Source: Rugalucina vietnamica
Taxonomy: Eukaryota; Mollusca; Bivalvia; Lucinida; Lucinidae
Direction of reading: 5' to 3'
DNA length: 64,000 bases
Assembly (NCBI GenBank): GCA_964017185.1
Contig: OZ024883.1
Coordinates: 41,594,395 to 41,658,394, forward strand
The notes under the pieces are model-generated. The model was not told where the DNA came from and ran no database searches. It saw only the letters and a list, made by a program, of their open reading frames with translations. The translations under genes and the position numbers were made by a program. Below, one piece after another: positions 32,974 to 44,284 of the stretch (the first letter of the stretch is position 1; each line of letters begins with the position of its first letter).

Positions 32974-33443
32974 GGGCAGAGACCTCTAATTATCGTTCCC
33001 ATAGACTCCCATTGTAATTTGCCCCAAAACAAGACTCATTCTTAGGCTTCACAGCTTATAGAGGACCCCGACACATTCTGCAGACGAGAGATCGCCCCAG
33101 GCCGTGTACAAGTGCAGCAAAAAAATAGGGGGTTAGCCAGCATTCAAGGACGGTACTTTTCGCTGTTTAGGGACACCCCAAAATCGCTCATCAATGAAAA
33201 AATAATTATTCAAAAATAACTACATCCGCGATTTGGCCATAGCATGGCAAAACAGCAGCCGGTTAAATAGAAATATATAGCAAAATATTCAAGAACGACT
33301 ATACTATCATGTGACAAAAGACATTTGATAGATACGCATTTATGACCAATGGTAGGTAGCGTTACATCTTAAATTTGCCGCGGTAGATCTGCCCACACTT
33401 CGGGCCAATCACAGGCAACGTTACATTTACTGGTCTCTGTCCT
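32974..33443 (+). repeat. 470-bp direct repeat, copy 2
   Basis: Copy of 31604-32073 in the same orientation. The outer flanks share only cac, so an LTR pair with target duplication is not proven. Confidence 0.9.
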
Positions 33444-33974
33444 CACATTTACGACTATTTGTTCATTCTCCGTGTCACACGGTCAGTTCGTATCCAGATC
33501 ATTTGTTTCCCAGGGCACAAAAACATCAGAGACAAATGACGTCAGTAAAATGGCTAAAATAAACTCGTTTTAAACTGTTTTTTAGCATTCACTAAAACTT
33601 AATTTTATTTTAGTACCTCTACAGTGTATGTTTATGTGTTTTAGTGTTCCGTCGCTGACTTATCGGAGCACCTCGTTTTAACCCCGATTAAGGGTTTAAT
33701 CACCACCAGAGCCTCTTTCTTTTAATATTTTTTTTGTAATCTGCTAGGCGCACACAGTTTCCTGCGCAAAGTCCACGCGAGGGGGCGTTGCAGTATCAGA
33801 TAGAGGTATACTGGTATACTGTCTTACCGCGGTTCTAATGATTCAATGGCTCACTAAAAATAAACAAGATAACCTATTTTTTGCTCACACCCGGTTAAAT
33901 TCTTATCATTACCTGCTACATCAGGTCACAATTACTTCCCTTGAATGGTAGAACACGATACGGATATACGTACT
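33444..33974. other. Intergenic, nothing recognised
   Basis: Contains one tgacgtca site at about 33537 and a GC-richer stretch near 33750-33800. No exon or repeat recognised. Confidence 0.4.
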
Positions 33975-34275
33975 TATATACACACAAGATACAAGAAACT
34001 TTATTTAAAGTCGACTTTTAAATTTACAACAGAAGAACATTAGCAATAGGCTAATTTTGTCGACAAACACAGATTAAAACTGTACATGCAAACATGGGAA
34101 TAACGAACATCACAGTTAACTTAAAGGAAATATCACAGCATGTAACCTTATTTTATAACATAATGTATAGAAATATGTATAAAATGAGCTTAATTAAGCG
34201 TAAAATAAAAATAGTCTTGTTTCCACTAACATGCCGGGGTTGAGTCGGTAGGTCGGAAAATCTTTTTATTTTTCG

Positions 34276-34280
<5 letters not shown>

Positions 34281-34326
<46 letters not shown>
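34281..34326 (+). repeat. Poly-T tract (46 T)
   Basis: Uninterrupted homopolymer on the plus strand; length in the assembly may be unreliable. Confidence 0.95.
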
Positions 34327-34327
<1 letters not shown>

Positions 34328-35283
34328 TTTGTTGAAAATGGGTAAAAAAAAAGGTAGAAACGCGCTAAAATTAATTATAAGTATTCGAAACAGACATAAG
34401 ATGAAGTTAAAAACCATTAGAAGCTAAAGAAAGTGAATGAGTTTAACTAGTATTGTTGAAATTATAGCAGTTTTTAAATCATTGTCTGCTTTCCACTAAA
34501 TTGTTGAGGGTCGGTTGGCATGAAAATAGTTTTATTTTATTTTTATTGTCAATAAAACTGCAGGGTCGACACAAAAACTCAGAGTCGTCGGAATAGTGGA
34601 AACACAGTCATTTTTATTTACGCCTTATAAATAAATTATTTAATACTGCATTAAGAAAGAGCTTGAAAACAGTACCCATGCTGATGCCTTTCTCTGCGAT
34701 ATGGGCAATCCACACGCACCCGGGAAAGACAAAGGCATCAGGTATGTCAATACGTGTTACAAAATTGGATCAAGATATTGAATTATTTCTGGTGGGTCCC
34801 TCCTCATCATTCTACCTAGAACTTAATAAAAGGGGCGAAAGCGAAAAAGGCAGGACAAAACTTAGTGGCCCAAGATTCCCAACAGCAAACCAGGCTATCG
34901 GAGGGATCCTGAGACCTAGAAAAGCGGAACCTAGGTAGAAAGAAAAAGAGAGAACCAGCCAGTCAGAACCCTGACTATATCACAGACTACTTAATCTTTT
35001 GGTAGCACATTATAAGAAATAGCAACTAAAATAAAACAATCTGCAAACTAAACTGAGAAAACTAAAACAAACAGAAATATATATAGCACAAGTAAAATCA
35101 ACAACATTCAGGATTGATAAATATACTGAATACATGTAATTGAAAATATTAAGTAAGGAGTCACAGAGGCAGGGTTACAATTAACAGGGTTGACACATAG
35201 AACATTTGCACGAGGGACCACACCCCGGGGACCACACCAGGTGTGGACGAATGTCCTAAACTCACCAAAGTCTTCGACTTTTC

Positions 35284-36060
35284 TCAGTTGTCCCACACCA
35301 CCACCGCCTCGTAGCTAAATGTTGATTTACCGTATCTGGTAGTTATAACCCTATGGATATCAGCTACTTTTTCATACCTGAAAGAAGAATTTGATTCGTT
35401 GTAAGATACAAGATCATGTAGGTATATAAGTGTCATTTTGTGCAATATTTTGAAGGTTTCTATTGCCATAAGTCGCATCCTGCTGATATTTAAAGCAGGC
35501 ATATTGGCTCTTTCCAGGAGAGCCTCATATGAGCTGGTGAAATCACTAAAACTAAGCGAAGTGCTCTGTACTGCAACTTTTCGATCTTCGCAGTACTACC
35601 TTTAGAACTAAAACGCCACTTCAGGGGGCAATAAATAAAATTTGATTTAATAAAAGACTTGTCAATTAGAATTTTTGTTTCAACAGTCAGGTGTCTACCT
35701 ATACGCAATAGAACATTTATTTTTCTTAGCAGTTTTTCTACAGATATTTGAAATGTGTGTCAAAATTTAACATAAAATCTATGGTAACACCAAGGAGTTT
35801 AACAGAATCCTCACAATTGATTTTAGAGCCACATGTGGTTAGAGAGGTACAGTTTTCATGACCAGGGGTAATTGCCTTGAACTCATCCGGGTTCGCTTGC
35901 ATTTTGTTATCGCCAAACCATTTGATAGCTTTTGTGCTTTCAGATTCTAACACTGACTTAGTTGTTGACATGCGTTTGTGGCTATATGTAACCGTGTTAT
36001 CATCGGCATATTTGTATTGTTTACAGTTTTAATAAAGTTAAAGAGGTCATTTAGAATTGA
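35284..36060 (-). pseudogene. LINE reverse transcriptase fragment, frameshifted
   Basis: Minus-strand frames encode, in order: NDLFNFIK near 36030, the catalytic motif YADDNTV near 36000, then a fragment with VKLLGVTID, then RIGRHLTVETKILIDKSFIK with the thumb motif FIYCPLKW, and LQYRALR, ending with MRLMAIETFKILHKM. These are palm-to-connection motifs of CR1/jockey-like non-LTR reverse transcriptases. At least three frame changes separate the segments (around 36020, 35720 and 35495), so it is dead. The endonuclease and most fingers are missing through 5' truncation. Confidence 0.8.
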
Positions 36061-36119
36061 ATTTAGATGCAAGCCAGTGATATCACAGGCTAACGCGGGT
36101 GTGGAACTAAGCTAGTATT

Positions 36120-36500
36120 ATGTCTGAATCTGAATCTGAATGGTTTACTGGTGATACGCCAAATTGACAATACTTCACCAGTGGGGGGTGCGCCAGGAGG
36201 GAAATTAGTCCCTGGCACTCACAAGAGATGCGAACTTGGACACACAGTCATCGGACATTTCAGCAGAGGAGATCAGAGAATCAGGGAGGTCATTCCAGTC
36301 CCTGATAGTCTGTGGAAAGAAGCTACTTTTGGAGTGGGAGTCTTTTTCTGATTGCGCATTTTCCTGATCTTTGCCTACTTGTACTTTTTTGTACGCCTCT
36401 TTGTTAGCTGAAGGTATCTGAAAAGCCAAAGAGTGTTGATTTCTACAACGCCTATTCTTCGGGATAAGGTCATGTGTGGGTATTCTGGCTTTACCCTTTA
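36120..36500 (-). pseudogene. 3' end of a second LINE type, with (GAATCT)n tail
   Basis: The minus strand encodes ARIPTHDLIPKNRRCRNQHS, then SFFPQTIRDWNDLPDSLIS and SKFASLV: the C-terminal block found at the end of many LINE reverse-transcriptase proteins. It is followed downstream by attcagattcagattcagac, a simple-repeat tail. The phrase ctgaatggtttactggtga beside the tail also occurs at 36780 and 55345, marking other 3' ends of this family. Severely 5' truncated. Confidence 0.75.
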
Positions 36501-36769
36501 GACCTTATGTGGATGGGTATAAAAGCTGTAACCGAACCGAACGTTAAAACTCAAATTTTAGGGAATTCCGGAGTAGCAGTTATAACTTTAGTGTGTTTTT
36601 CTAGACACGGCATCTTAACCAGATAAAATGCAGTGTGCCTTCATGTCAGGTCATGGCACTACTTATGCAATTTATTTTATTGTGTGTCAGCTACAGGACA
36701 AGCACTTGCACTGTTCATGACTTTCATCGGCCTGGAAGATGCATTAATTAAACCTTGTTCCACACATCT

Positions 36770-36935
36770 GACTCTGAATCTGAATGGTTTACCGGTGACA
36801 CGCCAAATAGACAATACTTCACCAGGGGGTGCGCCAGGAGGGAAATCAGTCCCTGGTTTTCACAAGAGATGCGAACAGTCATCAGACATTTCAGCAAAGG
36901 AGATCGAACTGTTATATGAAATGGGCAATGCACAG
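36770..36935 (-). repeat. Second 3'-end fragment of the (GAATCT)n-tailed LINE
   Basis: gaatctgaatggtttaccgg, caatacttcaccagggg, gcgccaggagggaaatcag and cacaagagatgcgaac match 36135-36240 in order, with substitutions. Only ~165 bp survives. Confidence 0.75.
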
Positions 36936-37175
36936 ACTAAGAATAGACGAATGACTAGTGAGACTGGTCCAGCCCATGTACAAAGATCTGAGAAGCAGAG
37001 TAAGAGTAGGCAATGATTGCAGGAGGGAGTTTGGAATCAGAGTGGGTCTCCGAGGCCGCTACTGTTCATTATTGTTAGAAGCTCTGTCCAGGTAGTTCCA
37101 CACAGCCTGTCAATGGGAAGTATTGTATGTAGATGACTAGATGTTCAGTGCAACTTCCATGATGGACCCACAAAA

Positions 37176-37290
37176 ATTGGGCGAAACGACCCAGGGCCAA
37201 ATCGACCCAGGCCGAAACGACCCAGGCCGAAACGACCCACGGCCGAAACGACTCAAGGCCGAAACGACCCACGGCCGAAACGACCCGTTA
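37176..37290 (+). repeat. Minisatellite, ~16-17-bp unit
   Basis: About six to seven copies of a ggccgaaacgacccac-like unit, GC-rich, with degenerate edges. ORFs across it are repeat artefacts. Confidence 0.9.
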
Positions 37291-38046
37291 CCACGGTAGG
37301 TACCCTGAAGCCGTCTCCGGCGTACTGACAAAGCTTTGACCTGTTAGATTTGTAATGTCAAAGAAAAAGATAGAACAAGATCAGACTCCCTCCTCTTAAA
37401 GCATGGTATCCATGAGTTGATGAGTTGACTGTTGTATTTCGCACCACCACGTTGTTGTTGTTGTTGTATGAGGGCTCCAGCCTGGTTAGGCTCAACAGCT
37501 CGAGAGCTGACTTGTAGAATTGGGCTTAAAACCACGTTAAAACATAAGCGTATTAAAAGTTCAAATTAAAGTTCATATAGTAGCCATACAACGATAGTTA
37601 AGAATTTTCCACATCTCCACGGTTAAAATTCTGGGAACTGGCAATACAGAATTCTCCTCCACACACATATAATCCAATTCACTATATAACTAAACCTCAT
37701 ATCACTCGCAACAATCTATATCACAGGGGATTAAGATTATCTAATTTTAAAGTTAATAATTTCTTACTAATTGCGAGCTTAATACTGTTGAGGATTGAGG
37801 TATCTTAAGCTGTCATTAGTAAGGTTGTTATCAGTAACATATATACACCATACAGGGATATACTATACACTATCTCAACTACATGCACCACAAGCAACAA
37901 GCAAAGCTACAACACTTAATTGCATACTAGTAAGAAAGCTATCAGTCTTCGCCACTCAACTGTAAGCAGATAAACAAGCAACCACCGCCCCTCCCTGCTG
38001 TACGGGCAGTCCACACGAGCAAGGGAAGGACGGAGGTTACTCAGTT

Positions 38047-41000
38047 TTACTTTTTGTTAGTTAAGCCGAGAAGTTCACTTCGCTTCTGATGCAACACAAA
38101 GCATGCATTATGTGACCATTTCTCAATCGAGATCAACATATCCTCATTAATGTCCAATTGTTTAGTATCAGCTATGACTGAACAATCTAAAATTATTTGG
38201 GCTAGCAGCTGAGGTTCCTTTACTAGAGTATAAATCCTAACATCAGTATTTCTGGACTTCAATATTGTAACCAAAGCATCTACTAAGCCCTGTCTGCTTC
38301 CTGCAAGTTTTAAGCATACTGCTAGGAAATGTACACGGTCCTCAATCCCATCGCCACAAAGAGGGCAGCACGTATTGATCTCATACTGGTTAAAACGAGC
38401 CCTATTTTCCTGTAAAATGTAAGTACCCGTCAAAAGACGTATTTTGGGATAAACTCGCTTTACAAGCCGAGGGTCATTGGGGACAGAGCGCCATGCATGA
38501 TGAATTTTCCCCACACTCAATACTTTAGTATTCAGGAATTTTAGAGAGGATTTTACATCTTGCATCCACTCTTTTTCAATAAACAGGTCAATATGCTTTT
38601 TCAACTGGGATTTCCAGGATTCAAGTGAGTCAATTTGACCGTCTAGAGTATAGATACTTGGTAGTTTGTACTTGTGAAGTAGCTGTTTGCATTTAGAGAA
38701 CCAGCTGTTACTATCCAACCCCTTGACAGACATCTGTCTCTGTGCAATTTCGTATTCAAGAGTAGATTTTTGGGAGAGTATATTTCCAAGGAGTGTCAAT
38801 TTCCTTAGATCGAGTTCTTGTTCAATTGGTCTAAGACCCAGAAGCCCATACACTGCTGTTAATGCTGTATTGGGTGGTAGATTCTGTATATGCCTAAGAA
38901 TAGATCTTTGCACTTTCTCCAACAGTTGTATAGCTTTATTAGTAAGAGTAAAGACTTCAAGGCCATAGATCATGCGGGGTAGGGCATAAATCTTCCAGAT
39001 ATGAGCTATTAGTGGGGCGGGGACTCCAGAACACCCGTACGCACCCGCTCCCATTAGGGCATACATAGTCCTCCTTCCTGTCTGAGCCCTTCCATCAGCA
39101 TCAACATTAGCTGAACTGTTTCTATCTACTCCCAAATGTACTTCCGAGTCACTTCTTTCTAGTTTGTCATTGCCATAATTTGGGTTACCTTCCTCTATTG
39201 CTCTGATGCCCTGGTTGAGGATAACTTCTACGGATTTTGATGTGTTGATACCATATCTCTCTCTGCCCAAGAAATACATAACAACAGTAAGAAGAACCTG
39301 AAGGCATAGAAGAAATTTGGCCAATAGGGCAACATCATCGGCACATGTTGGACAGCTGCAGTCAATATGACCGATGTTCATACCCACTCCGAGAGCTTGC
39401 AGTAAGTGTAGAAGGTCATTGTTAAACAGTTTATAATGTAAGGTGGAGAGGATACCCCCCTGCCTAACACCCTGCTTAATTTCAAAGGGCTCTGAGACCT
39501 GCCCTTGCCATTTGACAGTAGAAAAAGCCCCCCTATATAGGTTCTTAAGACAGACCCATAAACTACCCTGTATTCCGACATTGTAGATTTTACGTAGTAG
39601 CGAATCTTGCCACACTACATCAAAGGCTTTACAGGCGTCAAGAGTCACTAATTTAAGGGGCTCCCCTAGGTCCTTAGCCTCATTTTGAGATTCGGATACA
39701 ATAAGCGCGGCATTGACCGCAGATGAGTTACTAGTAAAACCTCTTTGCATCTTGGATTGCTGCGACTCTATCTGGACTTTTGTACGGTTTTGCAATACCC
39801 GCTCAAGAACCTTACCCAAGATGGAGAGAACTGTAATGCCACGATAGTTAGTAGGCCTAGTTGCATCCTTTTTCTTTTTTAAGACTGGTGTCAAGATACC
39901 CTGCTTAAGTTGTTGGGGAACATAGCCAGAGCGAAGGATACAGTTCATAAGTGAGGATAAGATATGATAGAGACAATCTGGGGCATATTTAAGATGTTCA
40001 GAGGACAGCCCAAAGATATCCTGCGCCTTATTTGTCTTGAATGAGTTGATAATATTGCTAATCTCCTTGGGGGAGACGGGTTTGATGCAACAGGTCTGTT
40101 GCTGCGTGATCATCTCAATCAGAAGGGTATCAAACTCCACTTGGGCTTTATAGCCAGCGTCATAGTCGGGATTATCTGAAGGGGTCGCCAACCTCTCAAA
40201 GTGTTCAGAGAATGCAGCCGCCACTTCATTGACAGATGAACAAGTCTTTCCGTCAAAATAAAGGATTTCAGTTGACGTGCTTTTTACTGTTCTTTGTTGA
40301 TTAACTAATTTATAAAACGTCTTGGTGTCACGCTCATTGGCATCCATTATTTCTTGGTATTTGTACTGGTTGTCAGCATAGACCTGCTGTCGAATAGTCT
40401 TACGCATCAGCCTCCGTGCGTCTTTTCGATTTTTAACCAATGGGTTATCTGGACTAGTCGGGGAACCTGCTGCTTGCCATTCCTTATGTGCTTGTTTACT
40501 TCTCGCGACCACCAAGGAAATATCCTCATTCCATAGTGGGAGATTATTCTTTCTTCTATTTTTGGCCGTTTTAGGAGCTGGGGCTGCAGCTGCAGATGCC
40601 TCGTATAGTGTTCTGTTCACCGATGCTACCATTAGGTCCATCTCAAATTGGGAATCCGGTATTTGTTTACAGAGAGTACCAAGTCCACACTCCAGAAGGT
40701 CACAGTAGTACTGTTTATCACACTTATTCCATCTGATTTTTGGCTTAATCTGTGTTTCATTTCCTTCTTTGGCTTCCAATAAACCATCTGAGTTCCTCTT
40801 GACTTCACAAGATATTGCTGTATAGAGGGAGACTTCTACATGATCGGAAAGGTTTACCGGGTCCTTTTTTCCGACTTCGACGGTTTCCTGGTCTAGAGGC
40901 GAAATGAACCAGTAATCAATCTGGGACTTTGCATCTGTTCCTTCATGGAAATAGGTGTATTGGCTGGGATAATTATCTGGCAAGTACAGATTATGTTCAG

Positions 41001-41694
41001 CTAGGAAAGTTTGTAATACTCGATCCCTTCCAAGGGGTGGAGTTCGATGCAAGGAAGCGTTAAAATCTCCGCCAAGAATTATCTTGTGAGTTTGACCATA
41101 TTTTTCTAAGATCTCATGGATTTCATCTAAGGTACTCTGAAACTGCATGTCACAATCGGGAGAGCCTCTTGCAGGCATATACACGTTAATTAGGCACACC
41201 AGCCCATCATCTCCTTTGAACTCTATTGCTGTTATCCTATGTCCTCCGTCAGGCAAAATGTTTACATAATGATTTATCTCTTTCTTCCACAGAATGCATG
41301 TTCCTGCATGCCCCCTTGGGGGTTGTATAGGAGGAATCGGATCCAAGTCGTCGACACATTTAATATGATAATTACTGTTATTATAAATTTGTTGGACTAT
41401 CGATGATTCAAAAGCATAAAGCCAATGCTCTTGTACGATAAGGATACTGTGAGACTTTGAAAGAGAAGTGAGATAGTTCAAGTTAGTCTTCACATTTTTA
41501 GTGTTTAATGTTGCTATTGACAACGATGGTTGAGAACCTCCTTCTGTGCGTCTTCCAGTGGTTCCAAAACTAGTATTTTGGGGATTTCCAGAGGGCTCTT
41601 GTTCACCAACTGTGGACCTTTTCTCTGTGGACACTCCCCTTCTAGTAATAGGATGGAAGGGTAGCTTGGAGGACGGTTGTCTGTTTCTAACCAC
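38047..41694 (-). CDS. LINE ORF2: endonuclease plus reverse transcriptase
   Basis: Up to 1,215 residues. Residues ~55-290 form an APE-type endonuclease: SIATLN (catalytic Asn ~64), QEHW (Glu ~89), GGDFNAS (~208-214), SQIDYWF and LSDH (His ~285). Residues ~540-800 form the reverse transcriptase: NYRGITVLS, LDACKAFD (~685-692, first metal-binding Asp), GVRQGG (~742-747) and CADD (~784-787) in the place of the usual F/YADD. A C-terminal knuckle CPLCGDGIEDRVHFLAVC (~1110-1127) follows. Together these nick target DNA and copy the RNA in place. The true start is uncertain because the first ~50 residues overlap ORF1; expression may depend on reinitiation or frameshifting. Confidence 0.92.
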   Translation of the reverse strand: MVRNRQPSSKLPFHPITRRGVSTEKRSTVGEQEPSGNPQNTSFGTTGRRTEGGSQPSLSIATLNTKNVKTNLNYLTSLSKSHSILIVQEHWLYAFESSIVQQIYNNSNYHIKCVDDLDPIPPIQPPRGHAGTCILWKKEINHYVNILPDGGHRITAIEFKGDDGLVCLINVYMPARGSPDCDMQFQSTLDEIHEILEKYGQTHKIILGGDFNASLHRTPPLGRDRVLQTFLAEHNLYLPDNYPSQYTYFHEGTDAKSQIDYWFISPLDQETVEVGKKDPVNLSDHVEVSLYTAISCEVKRNSDGLLEAKEGNETQIKPKIRWNKCDKQYYCDLLECGLGTLCKQIPDSQFEMDLMVASVNRTLYEASAAAAPAPKTAKNRRKNNLPLWNEDISLVVARSKQAHKEWQAAGSPTSPDNPLVKNRKDARRLMRKTIRQQVYADNQYKYQEIMDANERDTKTFYKLVNQQRTVKSTSTEILYFDGKTCSSVNEVAAAFSEHFERLATPSDNPDYDAGYKAQVEFDTLLIEMITQQQTCCIKPVSPKEISNIINSFKTNKAQDIFGLSSEHLKYAPDCLYHILSSLMNCILRSGYVPQQLKQGILTPVLKKKKDATRPTNYRGITVLSILGKVLERVLQNRTKVQIESQQSKMQRGFTSNSSAVNAALIVSESQNEAKDLGEPLKLVTLDACKAFDVVWQDSLLRKIYNVGIQGSLWVCLKNLYRGAFSTVKWQGQVSEPFEIKQGVRQGGILSTLHYKLFNNDLLHLLQALGVGMNIGHIDCSCPTCADDVALLAKFLLCLQVLLTVVMYFLGRERYGINTSKSVEVILNQGIRAIEEGNPNYGNDKLERSDSEVHLGVDRNSSANVDADGRAQTGRRTMYALMGAGAYGCSGVPAPLIAHIWKIYALPRMIYGLEVFTLTNKAIQLLEKVQRSILRHIQNLPPNTALTAVYGLLGLRPIEQELDLRKLTLLGNILSQKSTLEYEIAQRQMSVKGLDSNSWFSKCKQLLHKYKLPSIYTLDGQIDSLESWKSQLKKHIDLFIEKEWMQDVKSSLKFLNTKVLSVGKIHHAWRSVPNDPRLVKRVYPKIRLLTGTYILQENRARFNQYEINTCCPLCGDGIEDRVHFLAVCLKLAGSRQGLVDALVTILKSRNTDVRIYTLVKEPQLLAQIILDCSVIADTKQLDINEDMLISIEKWSHNACFVLHQKRSELLGLTNKK

Positions 41695-43505
41695 ACATTC
41701 TGGGCGGTCGTCTTGTTTCCGCGGACAGCTGCTTCCTTTTGGCCTGTGTGGGCTGGTCTGTTGGCCATCCTGTCTACTGGAGTGTCTTTGTTCTGATCTA
41801 CCAGTGATGGATGTCTTCTCCTCCTGATTCTCTGGTGAGACTGTAATGAAGGTGGGGGTGAGGGTTTGAGGCGGGTGGTCTTTCTCCGGCCTCGACAGGA
41901 AAAATGAACGGGGATTGGTTGTATGCTATCCGCATCAATAGATGATGTTGGATACTGCGTGTTCTGATTAGTATGCAAATTACTGTCAGAGCTGTTTACT
42001 AGATGTTCAGTAGCAGCATTGGATAATACTTGTTGATGTGTATTCATGTATGTACTGTCTGTCTGTTGAGACTGAGAATACTGATATGTTACATGTGGTT
42101 CAGCATGCCAGTAATTTATTTCAGGACTACCATGGTAGGGATGATAATGACTGTCCCACACAGAGGGAATAGAATTTGTGTACTGCGGTCTTGAAGTGTA
42201 ATATGGTGTGGCTGGACTGTGGCACGGGTGGTGAGGATAGTAGTAGTAATTGTAATTATGAGGTGCCCAATGTGGGCCATAAGTAGAAGCAAGGTTATGT
42301 TCCAGCTGAGTAATTCTATTTTCAAGTACTTTGAACTCTAAGTGAGTAACCCGAGATTTGAGATCAGAATCAGAGTGTATGTTATGAGCTTGTGACTCTG
42401 CAGTTACTGAATCTTTATTATGCTGTAAATGTTGTTCTCCCACAGTTCCATCCAGACCATACTGGCTCAACATCTTCATTTTCAATAATCTGTTAGAATT
42501 CTCCAGCTCCTTAAGCTTGTTGTCCATTGTCAGGATATATGCCTTTGAGTATTCATTTTGGTCAATTTGATGTGCAAGGCTCATTTCCTTCAGGTGGAGT
42601 TTCTTTTCAGCGTCTTTTAACTTCTTTTCTTTTTGGTTCAGTGTCTTTTCTTTAGATTTCAACATCTGTTCATCTATGGAGCAGTTTACTCGCCCAATAG
42701 CACCATCGGTAAGGATAGGGGTTACTTGTGCAGAACCGTCGATGTTCTTGGATGTAGGCCTTGGCTTATCCATTTTCTTCGCTTTCCCCACCAGTGGTAC
42801 TATCTGTTCAGTAGGCAGCGAGGCGCCTTGTTGTGGACTAGCTGGCCGTTCGACGCTCAGGCGAGACATGGGTCCCTCATCGGGGTCAATTGGACCAGAC
42901 TGAAGGGTGTGCAATTCACCAATACCATCGTTTGTCATGATTGTTGGTAGGACCTGTTGGGAGCGATCATCTTCGTCAGCGTCACGCGAGCCACCACCGT
43001 TAGCATTCCTATCCACTGCATTTATATCATTCTGACTTTCAAGATCTTCCACTGCGGTTTCCGTGCTATCATTAAGACCAATAGCACCGGACATGCAGCT
43101 TAAACAGGTGTAGGAGGCGTTCAAGTCGTCACAGTGCCTTTCAAATTCATCCTTACCCATTCTTTCACAAGTATAGTGAAACCAGTTACAGCACGTTGAA
43201 CATTCAATAGCATTCTCCATAGGGGAAACATTACAGTGGGGACATACACAGTGATGGTTATCAGTGCTAGAGGGTATTTGTCCGAGATTGTCAGTAGTAT
43301 GTGAGGAAGGATATCTATTGAGGACCATGCTGGTATGTAGAGGAGGGGACCTTCCAGGAGATGCTACAACAGTGTTTTGCGACTGTTTTTTAGTTGGATT
43401 TGAGGCAAGCCTGCTAGTTTTAGTGTGTAGGGCTGGTGGGCTTAGAGTCCCATTCAACTGGGGGGTGGAGTTTGTCACGATAGGTGGGAGTTGACCAGGA
43501 ATCAT
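41514..43505 (-). CDS. LINE ORF1: zinc-finger and coiled-coil protein
   Basis: 663 residues. A PHD/ESF-like zinc finger spans ~86-137 (CVCPHC, CSTCCNWFHYTC, CLSC), as found in ORF1 of CR1-group LINEs. A Lys/Glu-rich coiled coil follows at ~278-348 (KSKEKTLNQKEKKLKDAEKK), suited to self-association, then a Tyr/His-rich segment (HNYNYYYYPHHPCH) near 415-430 and an Arg-rich C-terminal part (RGRRKTTR, RIRRRR) able to bind nucleic acid. Probable role: packaging LINE RNA into a ribonucleoprotein. ATG at 43505; no stop or frameshift. It overlaps ORF2 by 181 nt. Confidence 0.85.
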   Translation of the reverse strand: MIPGQLPPIVTNSTPQLNGTLSPPALHTKTSRLASNPTKKQSQNTVVASPGRSPPLHTSMVLNRYPSSHTTDNLGQIPSSTDNHHCVCPHCNVSPMENAIECSTCCNWFHYTCERMGKDEFERHCDDLNASYTCLSCMSGAIGLNDSTETAVEDLESQNDINAVDRNANGGGSRDADEDDRSQQVLPTIMTNDGIGELHTLQSGPIDPDEGPMSRLSVERPASPQQGASLPTEQIVPLVGKAKKMDKPRPTSKNIDGSAQVTPILTDGAIGRVNCSIDEQMLKSKEKTLNQKEKKLKDAEKKLHLKEMSLAHQIDQNEYSKAYILTMDNKLKELENSNRLLKMKMLSQYGLDGTVGEQHLQHNKDSVTAESQAHNIHSDSDLKSRVTHLEFKVLENRITQLEHNLASTYGPHWAPHNYNYYYYPHHPCHSPATPYYTSRPQYTNSIPSVWDSHYHPYHGSPEINYWHAEPHVTYQYSQSQQTDSTYMNTHQQVLSNAATEHLVNSSDSNLHTNQNTQYPTSSIDADSIQPIPVHFSCRGRRKTTRLKPSPPPSLQSHQRIRRRRHPSLVDQNKDTPVDRMANRPAHTGQKEAAVRGNKTTAQNVWLETDNRPPSYPSILLLEGECPQRKGPQLVNKSPLEIPKILVLEPLEDAQKEVLNHRCQ

Positions 43506-44284
<779 letters not shown>

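Larger units (their letters stand above)
33975..36085 (-). mobile_element. 5'-truncated LINE remnant
   Basis: The reverse-transcriptase C-terminal half lies at 35284-36060 and non-coding 3' sequence follows to about 33975. There the minus strand ends aataaagtttcttgtatctt, a tail type seen in LINE 3' ends. A 46-T run (34281-34326) lies in the presumed 3' UTR. ORFs in 34663-34938 have no family features. Confidence 0.55.

Noticed and set aside
31604-33443. LTR retrotransposon or endogenous retrovirus
   Set aside because: No TG...CA ends, no primer-binding site, no gag/pol coding, and the outer flanks share only three bases.
37075-37331. Overlapping ORFs with a repeated Pro/Trp-Val-Val pattern
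   Set aside because: Translation of the minisatellite in several frames, not a protein gene.
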